Part shown: piece by piece, positions 56,877-64,000 of the stretch
Layout: each line of letters opens with the position of its first letter
How positions within the stretch are numbered: the first letter of the stretch is position 1
NCBI RefSeq assembly: GCF_004421005.1
Contig: NZ_CP038026.1
Coordinates: 682,001-746,000 of the forward strand
Length of the DNA stretch: 64,000 bases
DNA from: Pseudoduganella plicata
GTDB lineage: Bacteria > Pseudomonadota > Gammaproteobacteria > Burkholderiales > Burkholderiaceae_D
Direction of reading: 5' to 3'
Program-made: the position numbers and the translations under genes
Notes under the pieces: generated by a model
Database searches by the model: none
Told to the model about the DNA's origin: nothing
Seen by the model: the letters and a program-made list of their open reading frames with translations, nothing else

Positions 56877-57160
56877 ACGATCCCCGTCTCGACAAGATCC
56901 GCCAGCGCCTGGAAGCGGCGCTGGGACCCGCCGAAATCGTGCTGGACGACGAGTCGGCACTGCACGCGGGCCATGCCGGCGCCGCGTCCGGCGGTGGGCA
57001 TTACCGCTTAAGTATATCCTCAGCGAAATTCGAAGGCCTGAACCTCGTCATGCGTCATCGTCTGGTGTATGATTCCGTGGCCGATATGATGCATAAAGAG
57101 ATTCATGCATTGGCCATTACCGCGATGGCCCCGTCGGAACGGAACGCCGGCACGCCGTAA
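56873..57160 (+). CDS. bolA: BolA-family protein
   Basis: 95 residues. 'IRQRLEAALGPAEIVLDDES' then 'HYRLSISSAKFEGLNLVMRH' segments and 'RLVYDSVADMMHKEIHALAI' match BolA/IbaG proteins, which work with monothiol glutaredoxins in iron-sulfur trafficking. The His of 'GGGHY' and 'EIHAL' are the expected cluster ligands. ATGA overlap with yciB. Confidence 0.92.
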   Translation: MNDPRLDKIRQRLEAALGPAEIVLDDESALHAGHAGAASGGGHYRLSISSAKFEGLNLVMRHRLVYDSVADMMHKEIHALAITAMAPSERNAGTP

Positions 57161-57346
57161 CGCGTCAGGTTTTCGGGCGCCGGTCCTGTGGCTGTGCGCC
57201 CGCCGTGCTTTCAAAGAAGTATGAATGCTGCAGTTTAAATGCGTGTTGTGTTGGGAACCATCAAGAATTGAATAGTCGAGACATCTTCCGTGATTTAGTC
57301 CCTTCCCTGCCGCTTTTTGCTATCACTTTTCCCGTAGGAAATAATA

Positions 57347-58135
57347 ATGACTTTTAAGCCAGCCCCGCTGCTGATTGCACTGCTCGCATCGCTCGCCGTC
57401 ACCACGGCTCCGGCATACGCCCAAAACCTCGCTGTGGTCAACGGCAAGGCCATCCCGACCGCGCGCGTGGACGCGATCGTCAAGCAGGTCGTCGCGCAAG
57501 GCCAGCAGCAGGATTCGCCGCAGCTGCGGGACATGATCAAGAAAGACCTGATCAGCCGCGAAGTGCTGATGCAGGAAGCGGAAAAACAGGGTTACAGCAA
57601 GGATGCGGCCGTCAAGGCGCAGCTGGAGAACGCGCGCCAGGCCATCGTCGTCAACGCCATGGTGGCCGACTACATGAAGAAGAATCCGGTCAAGGATGCC
57701 GATGTCAAGGCCGAGTATGACCGCTTCGTCAAGGAAACGGGCGACAAGGAATACCACGTACGCCACATCCTCGTGGACACGGAAGCGCAGGCGAACGAGA
57801 TCATCACCAAGCTCAAGGGCGGCGCCAAGTTCGAGGACCTCGCCAAGGGGTCGAAGGACGCGGGGTCGGCAAATAACGGCGGCGACCTGGACTGGGCAAC
57901 CCCGTCCTCGTTCCCGCCCGTGTTCTCGGACGCGTTCGTGAAACTGCAGAAGGGCCAGGTCACCGACAAGCCGGTACAGACGCCAAACGGCTTCCACGTG
58001 ATCAAGGTCGATGACGTGCGTGCCGCCAAGCTGCCGTCGCTGGAGGAAGTCAAGCCGCAGATCGAAGAGGCGCTGACCCAGAAGAAACTGCAGGCTTACC
58101 AGGAAGAGCTGGTCAAAAAGGCCAAGATTCAGTAA
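57347..58135 (+). CDS. Parvulin-type periplasmic peptidyl-prolyl isomerase, first copy
   Basis: 262 residues. Signal peptide ending 'APAYAQN', SurA/PrsA-like N-terminal helical part ('VVNGKAIPTARVDAIVKQV', 'KDLISREVLMQEAEKQGYS') and the parvulin domain from about residue 135: 'YHVRHILVDTEAQA', 'AKFEDLAKGSKD', 'GGDLDWATPSSFPPVFSDAF', 'TPNGFHVIKVDD'. It assists folding of exported proteins. Ribosome site TAGGA. A very similar gene follows 142 bp downstream. Confidence 0.93.
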   Translation: MTFKPAPLLIALLASLAVTTAPAYAQNLAVVNGKAIPTARVDAIVKQVVAQGQQQDSPQLRDMIKKDLISREVLMQEAEKQGYSKDAAVKAQLENARQAIVVNAMVADYMKKNPVKDADVKAEYDRFVKETGDKEYHVRHILVDTEAQANEIITKLKGGAKFEDLAKGSKDAGSANNGGDLDWATPSSFPPVFSDAFVKLQKGQVTDKPVQTPNGFHVIKVDDVRAAKLPSLEEVKPQIEEALTQKKLQAYQEELVKKAKIQ

Positions 58136-58277
58136 GGTACGCAGTCTGGTAGGTATTTCAGGTCCGGCGCCGGGCATCGCCAGCGCCGGGATGAACATGT
58201 GAAAGCACCCTGACGGGTTCGGTATCCCTTACGGATTCGACGACCCTTACGGTTCAGTATTTTTATAGGATGTGATA

Positions 58278-59057
58278 ATGATTTTGAAGCCAGCCCGCCT
58301 GTTGTTAGCATTGATCGCCGTCGTCGCCGCTCCGGCGTTCGCCCAGAACGTCGCCACCGTCAACGGCAAGGCGATCCCTGCCTCCCGCCTGGACACCGTC
58401 GTCAAGCAGGTGACCGCCCAGGGCAAGCAGCCGGACAGCCCGCAGCTGCGCGAAGCCATCAAGAAAGACCTGATCGCCCGTGAAGTAATGGTGCAGGAAG
58501 CCGACAAACAGGGTTACAGCAACAAGCCTGACGTCAAGCAGGCCCTGGAAAACACGCGCCAGAGCATCGTCATCAACGCGATGCTGGCCGACTACGTCAA
58601 GAAGAACCCCGTCAAGGACGCCGAAGTCAAGGCCGAGTACGACAAGTACAAGGCATCCGTGGGCGACAAGGAATACCGCGCGCGCCACATCCTGGTCGGT
58701 ACCGAGAAGGAAGCCACGGACATCATCGCCAAGCTGAAAGGCGGCGCCAAGTTCGAAGAGCTGGCCAAGCAGTCGAAGGACACGGGCTCGGCAGCCAACG
58801 GCGGCGACCTGGACTGGGCCAGCCCAAGCAACTTCGTCAAGCCGTTCTCCGACGCGATGATCGCGCTGAAGGATGGCCAGGTAACGGACAAGCCGGTGCA
58901 GTCGCAGTTCGGCTACCACGTCATCAAGCTGGAAGGCTCGCGCGCCGCCAAGGTGCCGGCGCTGGACGAAGTCAAGGGCCAGATCGAACAGGCCCTGACG
59001 CAGAAGAAGATCGCCGCCTACCGCGACGAGCTGGTCAAGAAAGCCAAGGTGCAGTAA
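58278..59057 (+). CDS. Parvulin-type periplasmic peptidyl-prolyl isomerase, second copy
   Basis: 259 residues, signal peptide ending 'APAFAQN', same layout as the first copy. Shared motifs: 'NGKAIPASRLDTVVKQVTAQ', 'RHILVGTEKEA', 'GGDLDWASPSNFVKPFSDAM', 'FGYHVIKLEGSR'. The ribosome site TAGGA is identical in placement. The pair clearly arose by tandem duplication. The gene's terminator is split by an insertion sequence beginning 37 bp after the stop. Confidence 0.93.
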   Translation: MILKPARLLLALIAVVAAPAFAQNVATVNGKAIPASRLDTVVKQVTAQGKQPDSPQLREAIKKDLIAREVMVQEADKQGYSNKPDVKQALENTRQSIVINAMLADYVKKNPVKDAEVKAEYDKYKASVGDKEYRARHILVGTEKEATDIIAKLKGGAKFEELAKQSKDTGSAANGGDLDWASPSNFVKPFSDAMIALKDGQVTDKPVQSQFGYHVIKLEGSRAAKVPALDEVKGQIEQALTQKKIAAYRDELVKKAKVQ

Positions 59058-59075
59058 GCCTGCGGCTTGCCATCA

Positions 59076-59093
59076 AAAAGCGCCCCGCGGGGC
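59076..59093 (+). terminator. Left half of an intrinsic terminator interrupted by the IS4 element
   Basis: AAAAAGCGCCCCGCGGGGC stands immediately left of the IS (59075-59093); the rest, with CGCTTTTTTT, is found after 60523. Joined, they give AAAAAGCGCCCCG paired with CGGGGCGCTTTTT, a perfect intrinsic terminator for the foldase genes. Confidence 0.75.
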
Positions 59094-60512
59094 TAATGCC
59101 GTTCAGTTAAGGTAGCTTCTTGACCTTCCGGACGGCGTAACGCTTCGGCGTTGCCTTGACGGCCCGGTCGCATTTGCGGCCGGGCCGTTCGTCGTTCAGG
59201 AGGCTAACCAACCTTTCTCGTAGGTGCTTCATTGATGCAGGCAGTTTTCCGTACGACCTGGTGACCCCTGCCCAGTGCAGTTCAAACTGGATTAGGTGAA
59301 AAGCGCGGATGAAGCTTACCTCGGTCGGTTCACACTTGACGGCCAGTGCGGCTTTGGCGATTTCGAGCCGGATTAGGTTGTAAGCAATAAGAGTGCCCCA
59401 GATTTCCTGATATACCCCGTCCACGGTTTTCGAGCGCAGCGTCAGCGCTGTGCCGAGCATGGTCTGCTTGAGCTCCCGGTAACTCGTCTCAATTCCCCAG
59501 CGCTTGTCGTAGCAGAGGGCGATATCACTTGGCTTGTAGCGACGGCGGTCGCGTAGCGACGTCAGCAAGATGCGCTTGCGTGCTTGGGCGTCAACGACGG
59601 TGATTGCCCGCGCTTCCCAGAACTCGGGCAACTCTGGGCACTTGGCCCTGGCTTGGGGCGAGACGCGCATGCGCACCAGCATATCTTCGCTTTCGCCCTC
59701 GATTGCTTCCCACTTGGTATTCGATTTGGACGGGATGATGAAGTGCCGTTCAGCGCCGCTGCCTGTCAGGCCACATAAGATCTCGGCTGACAGGAAACCT
59801 CGATCGAAAACCGTCAGTGATTCATTCGGAATGGTGCCAAGCAGCTGCTTTGCATACAGCATTTCATTGGTCGAGTACGGCCCAAACACGGCGCTGTGTA
59901 CCAAGTGCGTAGGGAGCGATGTCACGGTGACACCTCGCACCTGAGGATAGCTTGCGACCGTATCGCTCGCGTAGCTTTGCGCCCCGAAATGCTCGCGATT
60001 TTCCACCGTGTCGTGCGTACGCAAGGTTGTTCCGTCCATGGCGAACAACTGCAACCCCTTGAACAGATAGGCCTTCTTGTCCTGCGCAACCCAGTGCCTG
60101 GCCGAACGCTCGAATAGCCATTTCAAAGGTGCTTGTCCGACGCGTTGGCGGGCTTGTGCCGCAGCACTCTTGCTGACGAATGGCGTCTGTGAATCCGGTA
60201 CCGCCAAACCAAGATCATCGAGCACTTCGCTGATGGATTTGTGCCTATACAAAGCCAGCGCGACCATCAGCCACACGACCTGCTCAGCGGGTAGACGCCG
60301 ATGTCGGATACTGGCCGCCTCCGTGCTCAACACCGCCTGCTCGACCCATTCATACGGCAAATGCTCTCCCAGCCTCGCCCAATCAGGAGACTCGAGATGA
60401 TTCGCTAGGAAATGCAGGGTGTCGTCGAACATGGCGACGAAGGTTAACAGTGATGCGGGGCGTTTACAACCGCAAAATAGAAATGCCGTTCAGTCTTAAC
60501 TGAACGGCATTA
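59094..60512 (-). mobile_element. Complete IS4-family insertion sequence, 1419 bp
   Basis: Ends are perfect 18-bp inverted repeats, TAATGCCGTTCAGTTAAG at 59094-59111 and its complement at 60495-60512. They are flanked by an 11-bp target duplication CCCCGCGGGGC (59083-59093 and 60513-60523), in the size range for IS4-family elements. One transposase gene fills it; its stop codon lies in the left inverted repeat. The right end also contains an internal palindrome, AATGCCGTTCAGT / ACTGAACGGCATT with a 4-base loop (60482-60511), so the right terminus carries a second inverted copy of the end. All parts are intact, so it is probably active or recently moved. Confidence 0.93.
59107..60432 (-). CDS. 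IS4-family transposase
   Basis: 441 residues, intact. N-terminal IS4-type domain ('LPAEQVVWLMVALALYRHKS'), then DDE catalytic residues: Asp in 'LFAMDGTTLRTHD', Asp in 'LTVFDRGFLSAEIL' and Glu in 'RWGIETSYRELKQTM', within the Y-(2)-R-(3)-E-(6)-K signature of the family. It cuts and pastes the element through its 18-bp ends. Composition is less GC-rich than neighbouring genes, consistent with transfer. Confidence 0.93.
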   Translation of the reverse strand: MFDDTLHFLANHLESPDWARLGEHLPYEWVEQAVLSTEAASIRHRRLPAEQVVWLMVALALYRHKSISEVLDDLGLAVPDSQTPFVSKSAAAQARQRVGQAPLKWLFERSARHWVAQDKKAYLFKGLQLFAMDGTTLRTHDTVENREHFGAQSYASDTVASYPQVRGVTVTSLPTHLVHSAVFGPYSTNEMLYAKQLLGTIPNESLTVFDRGFLSAEILCGLTGSGAERHFIIPSKSNTKWEAIEGESEDMLVRMRVSPQARAKCPELPEFWEARAITVVDAQARKRILLTSLRDRRRYKPSDIALCYDKRWGIETSYRELKQTMLGTALTLRSKTVDGVYQEIWGTLIAYNLIRLEIAKAALAVKCEPTEVSFIRAFHLIQFELHWAGVTRSYGKLPASMKHLRERLVSLLNDERPGRKCDRAVKATPKRYAVRKVKKLP

Positions 60513-60708
60513 CCCCGCGGGGCGCTTTTTTTATTGCACATCGGGGTAAGGTCCGACGTTTGGACACGGGCCCAGCCTTGCGCGTTACGTTTGTCCGATT
60601 GTCGGACCTGCCCCCGGCCTTGCCTCCCGGCCTCCCTCTTTCGTCGGAGTTGCGGTCGCGTGCGCGCCGTGCCAGCATGGACGTCCACCTTTACGCCAGG
60701 AGACTGTC

Positions 60709-61209
60709 ATGGCAAAGCTGAGCAAGATCACCCCCTGCCTGTGGTTCGACAGCGAAGCCGAAGAGGCCGCACAGTTCTACACGTCGGTGTTCCCGGATGG
60801 CCGCATCACCGGCACCTTGCGCTACAGCGAGGCGGGCCAGGAACACCACGGCCGCGCCCCAGGCTCCGTCATGACGGTCAGTTTCGAACTGGCCGGCCAG
60901 TCCGTCATCGCCCTCAATGGCGGCCCGGCCTTCAGATTCAACGAGGCGGTGTCGCTGATGATCCTGTGCGACACCCAGGAGGAGATCGACCACTACTGGA
61001 CAACGCTGGGCGAAGGGGGCGACCCGACCGCGCAGATGTGCGGCTGGCTGAAGGACCGATACGGTCTGTCATGGCAGGTCGCGCCGGCGATGTTCCCGGA
61101 GCTATACGCGGACGAGAACTCCGCCGGTGCCCAGCGCGCCATGCTGGCGATGATGGGCATGAAAAAGCTCGATATCGCCGCGCTGCAGGCGGCGTTCAAG
61201 GGCGAGTAA
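60709..61209 (+). CDS. PhnB-like VOC-superfamily protein
   Basis: 166 residues. 'KITPCLWFDSEAEEAAQFYTSVF' (in the family as C-L-W-F-D) and 'YGLSWQVAPAMFPEL' are hallmarks of the PhnB/3-demethylubiquinone-methyltransferase-like VOC group, though these proteins are not methyltransferases. 'LCDTQEEIDHYWTTLGEGG' is also typical. Ribosome site AGGAG seven bases upstream. Function unknown. Confidence 0.88.
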   Translation: MAKLSKITPCLWFDSEAEEAAQFYTSVFPDGRITGTLRYSEAGQEHHGRAPGSVMTVSFELAGQSVIALNGGPAFRFNEAVSLMILCDTQEEIDHYWTTLGEGGDPTAQMCGWLKDRYGLSWQVAPAMFPELYADENSAGAQRAMLAMMGMKKLDIAALQAAFKGE

Positions 61210-61215
61210 GACGGA

Positions 61216-61319
61216 GTTCCTCAAGCGTTTCGACGCCACTTGCCGAGGGCTGGGGTCAGACCCTCCGGGTGACCCCGGAATTCCTCATGCGTTTCGACGG
61301 TATTTGCCAAGGGCTGGGT
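61216..61319. repeat. Pair of about 40-bp direct repeats around a short palindrome
   Basis: Copies at 61216-61255 and 61280-61319 agree in about 34 of 40 positions, each holding CGTTTCGAC and GGGCTGGG. Between them GGGGTCA and TGACCCC (61252-61276) form an inverted repeat. A partial third copy (GTTCCTCAAGCG) runs into the stop codon of the LysR gene. It has the look of a dispersed intergenic repeat family. Confidence 0.65.
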
Positions 61320-61322
61320 TCC

Positions 61323-62237
61323 TCAAGCGCCAGCCTGGCCCTGCTCCAGTGCCCGCCGCATGATACCCATCTGCCCCTGCAGCCACGCGCGGAACCGCCG
61401 GATCTTCGGCCGCTCGGCCTTGTGCGCGGCCACGACAAAACAGTAGCCGCGCGGGTACGGCACGCTGTTTGCCCGCATCAGGCGCAGGGCGCCTTTCTGG
61501 ATATCGTCGTACGCGATCGAGTAGGCCACCAGACCGATGCCCTGCCCGGCCGCTGCGGCCTGCGTCAGCACGCCATAGTGGCTGAAACTGCGCGAGAAAT
61601 CGTATGGTCCTTCCAGCGTGGCGTTGGCCTGCAGCAGGCGCGCCCAGTATTCTGTCGTGTCCTCGTACAGCAGCGGGAAGCGTCCCAGGTCGGCCAGGGT
61701 CAGCTCGGTTTCGCCAGGGCCCAGCAGCGCCGGGCTGTAGGCGACGACCATGCGTTCCTCGAACAGCACGGCCGGGTGGTCGCGCGTGACGCAGTGGCGA
61801 ATCGCCACATCCACGTCTTCGCGCTCCACGTCGACGAGGCGGTCGCTGGAGTCGAGCCGGATGTCGAGCTCGGGGTGCAACTGGGTGAACTGGCCCAGCC
61901 GCGGCGCCAGCCATTTGAGCGCGAACGAATGCGTGGTCGAGATACGCAGCACGTGCTCGTCGTGCCCGCCGCGCAGCAGATCGACCTTTGCGCGCAGCTC
62001 GCGCAGCATCTGCGCCACCGTCACCGCCAGGTCCTGGCCCTTGTCCGTCAACGTGATATGGCGCGGGTGGCGCACGAACAGCGCAAAGCCGACCGATTCC
62101 TCCAGCTGCCTGACCTGCAGGCTGATGGCCGCAGGCGTCTTGTGCAGCTCCTGCGCGGCCAGCGTGAAGCTGCCCCAGCGCGCGGCGCAGTCGAAGTCGA
62201 TCAGCCCCGACAGGCTGCGCAGCGGTCTATCCTGCAT
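61323..62237 (-). CDS. LysR-family transcriptional regulator
   Basis: 304 residues. Helix-turn-helix at residues about 14-60: 'FDCAARWGSFTLAAQELHKT' then 'PAAISLQVRQLEESVGFALF'. The effector-binding domain has 'LRISTTHSFALKWLAPRLGQF' and 'HPELDIRL', as in GcvA-like members. It is divergent from the small gene at 62359. Its target may be that promoter, as LysR proteins often control divergent genes, but the effector is unknown. Confidence 0.9.
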   Translation of the reverse strand: MQDRPLRSLSGLIDFDCAARWGSFTLAAQELHKTPAAISLQVRQLEESVGFALFVRHPRHITLTDKGQDLAVTVAQMLRELRAKVDLLRGGHDEHVLRISTTHSFALKWLAPRLGQFTQLHPELDIRLDSSDRLVDVEREDVDVAIRHCVTRDHPAVLFEERMVVAYSPALLGPGETELTLADLGRFPLLYEDTTEYWARLLQANATLEGPYDFSRSFSHYGVLTQAAAAGQGIGLVAYSIAYDDIQKGALRLMRANSVPYPRGYCFVVAAHKAERPKIRRFRAWLQGQMGIMRRALEQGQAGA

Positions 62238-62358
62238 AAGCTTTCCTTGGGCTTCCCCGCATTATTTCTCGTTTGAGCGTCGTCAATGACAAGCGGACAA
62301 TATAACTCACGCGGCCGATAAAAACACCGGCAGGTCCGCCCACTTCAAGGAGATCGAC

Positions 62359-62479
62359 ATGTCCAGCCCAACCTGCGCCGCCCCCGGCGCCCTCGGCAAC
62401 CCCGGCAGCCAAACCGTTCGTGACCGACGTGGCCGCGGAAGTGCGCCGCATCTACGCGCACCTGGTCTTCGTGCGCTGA
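62359..62479 (+). pseudogene. Small Pro/Ala-rich gene with an apparent frameshift
   Basis: AAGGAG lies six bases before the ATG at 62359 ('MSSPTC...'). In the +1 frame, 'PAPPPAPSATPAAKPFVTDV' leads into 'AAEVRRIYAHLVFVR' and a stop at 62477-62479, followed at once by a terminator hairpin. The ATG frame itself runs on antisense to purL and looks non-coding. A one-base change in the first 15 codons would give a 39-residue protein. Family unknown. The good ribosome site and plausible helical tail are the evidence. Confidence 0.4.
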
Positions 62480-62484
62480 GACGT

Positions 62485-62512
62485 AAAAAAGCCGGGCAAG
62501 CCCGGCTTTCAT
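62485..62512 (-). terminator. Intrinsic terminator downstream of purL
   Basis: GCCGGG-CTTG-CCCGGC followed by TTTTTT when read on the minus strand, 29 bp after the purL stop. On the plus strand it also has a short T run (CTTTC), so it may serve the small gene at 62359 in the other direction. Confidence 0.85.
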
Positions 62513-62540
62513 TGCTCCCCTCGGCGTCAGCCGACGTGCA

Positions 62541-64000
62541 TCAACCTACGTATTTGCGTGCGTTGCGGAACATCCGCATCCAAGGCGATTCCTCGCCCCA
62601 CGACTCTGGCGCCCACGAGTTCTGCACCGTGCGGAACACGCGCTCGGCGTGCGGCATCAGCACCGTAAAGCGCCCGTCCGGCGTCGTCACCGACGTCAGC
62701 CCGCCCGGCGAGCCGTTCGGGTTGTACGGATAGGCCTCCGTCGCGTTGCCGTGGTTGTCGACGAAACGCATGGCAGCAATTGCCGTGGCGATGTCGCCCG
62801 TCTGGCTGAAGTCCGCGTAACCCTCGCCGTGGGCGATGGCGATCGGGCTCTGCGTGCCGGCCATCCCCTGGAAGAAGATCGACGGCGAATCCAGCACTTC
62901 GACCATGGCGAAGCGGGCCTCGAACTTCTCGGATTTATTCGTCGTGAACTTCGGCCATGCCTGCGCCCCCGGGATGATGGACTTCAGGTTGCTCATCATC
63001 TGGCAGCCGTTGCAAATGCCCAGGCCAAACGTGTCGGTGCGGGCGAAGAACTGCGCGAACTGGTCGGACAAGGCAGGATTGAACAGGATCGACTTGGCCC
63101 AGCCTTCGCCGGCGCCCAGCACGTCGCCGTACGAGAAGCCGCCCACGGCGATCACGCCCTGGAAGTCCGCCAGCTTTACACGGCCGGCAATCAGGTCGCT
63201 CATGTGCACGTCGATGGCGGCGAAGCCCGCCTGGTGCATGACCCATGCCGTCTCGATGTGCGAGTTGACGCCCTGCTCGCGCAGGATCGCCACCCGTGGG
63301 CGCGCGCCCGTCGCCAGGAACGGCGCCACGACGTTGTCCGCCAGGTCGAACGTGACCTTCGGCGTGATGCCGGGATCCGTTTCGTCCAGCACGCGGTCGT
63401 ATTCCGCGTCCGCTGTGGCCGGGTTCTCGCGCATGCGCGAGATGCGCCAGCTCGTTTCGCTCCACAGGCGGTGCAGCGCGCTGCGCGCCTGCGTGTAAAT
63501 CAGCTTGGCATCGCGGGTAAACTCGATCACGCCGCGGTCGTTTGGTTTGCCGATGATATGGCTGCAGGCGCCCAGGTTGAACGAGCGCAGCACGTCCATG
63601 ACAGCCGACTTCTCTTCCGCCCGCACCTGGATGACGGCGCCCAGTTCCTCGGCAAACAGCGCGCGCAGCGTCAGCTCGTTGCGGCGCTCGGCCACCTGGC
63701 CTGCCCAGTTCTTGGCGTCGCCCCAGTCGGCCGCGTGCTCGCCTTCCAGGGTCAGCATGTCGAGGTTGATCGACAGGCCGGCGCGGCCGGCAAACGCCAT
63801 TTCCGTCAGCGTGGCATATAGGCCGCCGTCCGAACGGTCGTGGTAGGCCAGCAGCTTGCCGTCCTTGTTCAGTTGCTGGATGGCGGCGAAGAACCCTTTC
63901 AGGTCTTCAGGATTGTCGACGTCCGGCGCCGCATTGCCCAGCTGGCCCAGCACCTGTGCCAGGATCGATGCACCCAGGCGGTTCTTGCCGCGACCCAGGT
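62541..64000 (-). CDS. purL: Phosphoribosylformylglycinamidine synthase, C-terminal part
   Basis: The frame runs off the right edge, so the start is outside the window; about 486 residues of an expected 1300 are seen. Visible: part of the second synthase half ('[21 protein letters not shown]', '[14 protein letters not shown]' near the edge) and the full glutaminase domain: '[18 protein letters not shown]', '[17 protein letters not shown]', nucleophile Cys in '[10 protein letters not shown]', and His/Glu in '[10 protein letters not shown]'. It makes FGAM from FGAR, glutamine and ATP in purine synthesis. Large single-chain form as in other proteobacteria. Confidence 0.95.
   Translation of the reverse strand, partial: LGRGKNRLGASILAQVLGQLGNAAPDVDNPEDLKGFFAAIQQLNKDGKLLAYHDRSDGGLYATLTEMAFAGRAGLSINLDMLTLEGEHAADWGDAKNWAGQVAERRNELTLRALFAEELGAVIQVRAEEKSAVMDVLRSFNLGACSHIIGKPNDRGVIEFTRDAKLIYTQARSALHRLWSETSWRISRMRENPATADAEYDRVLDETDPGITPKVTFDLADNVVAPFLATGARPRVAILREQGVNSHIETAWVMHQAGFAAIDVHMSDLIAGRVKLADFQGVIAVGGFSYGDVLGAGEGWAKSILFNPALSDQFAQFFARTDTFGLGICNGCQMMSNLKSIIPGAQAWPKFTTNKSEKFEARFAMVEVLDSPSIFFQGMAGTQSPIAIAHGEGYADFSQTGDIATAIAAMRFVDNHGNATEAYPYNPNGSPGGLTSVTTPDGRFTVLMPHAERVFRTVQNSWAPESWGEESPWMRMFRNARKYVG

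Overview
This is a GC-rich chromosomal window. It suggests a betaproteobacterium of the Oxalobacteraceae (Massilia / Duganella / Pseudoduganella type). That placement is inferred from the gene complement: the PrsK/PrsR/PrsT and EpsB-like parts of the exosortase-A (PEP-CTERM) surface-export machinery, Burkholderiales-style TonB receptor plus PepSY pairs, and a KfrA-like protein with an integrase. No rRNA, tRNA or CRISPR array was recognised.

Layout. 1-5.1 kb: the 3' part of a VAO-type flavin oxidase, then the large TPR lipoprotein PrsT and a LuxR-type regulator. 5.2-11.3 kb: a Sel1-like lipoprotein, an orphan Hpt-like protein overlapping a DUF900 hydrolase, and a divergent TonB receptor / PepSY iron module with a Fur-like box. 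11.5-15.5 kb: a four-gene operon of Anbu proteasome homologue, transglutaminase-like protein, alpha-E protein and circularly permuted ATP-grasp. 15.7-19.1 kb: an orphan CheD, an SDR oxidoreductase, and a coupled pentapeptide-repeat / membrane protein pair. 19.3-23.9 kb: a second Fur-type TonB receptor / PepSY module with a LysE-like exporter. 24.4-27.3 kb: a KfrA-like DNA-binding protein convergent with a tyrosine recombinase, flanked by a shared sequence motif. 27.7-35.2 kb: an acyltransferase, an unusual zinc-ribbon / EEP-nuclease locus broken by a frameshift, and a YeeE/YedE transporter. 35.3-39.6 kb: a VOC protein, a CDF-like transporter, arsenic genes arsC-arsB-arsH without arsR, and an NTF2-like secreted protein. 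39.6-47.9 kb: the exosortase-A polysaccharide locus (glycosyltransferase, O-antigen-ligase-like protein, TPR protein, PrsR, PrsK, EpsB-like transferase). 48-59 kb: mostly housekeeping genes (nadB, GNAT, fused beta-oxidation enzyme, acyl-CoA ligase, selO, msrB, yciB, bolA, two tandem parvulin foldases). 59.1-60.5 kb: a complete IS4-family insertion sequence sitting inside the foldase terminator. 60.7-64 kb: a PhnB-like VOC protein, a LysR regulator, a small frameshifted gene and the 3' part of purL.

How the genes work together. prsT and the 39.6-47.9 kb block probably belong to one envelope-biogenesis programme, with PrsK/PrsR as its two-component sensor and sigma-54 activator. The two iron modules pair an outer-membrane receptor with an inner-membrane PepSY protein under Fur-like sites. 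The Anbu operon is a candidate peptide-modification and proteolysis system.

Three reading-frame breaks stand out: the EEP nuclease near 32.07 kb, the O-antigen ligase at a C7 tract at 42.33 kb, and a small proline/alanine-rich gene at 62.36 kb. Each could be real mutation, phase variation or sequencing error; sequence alone cannot decide.
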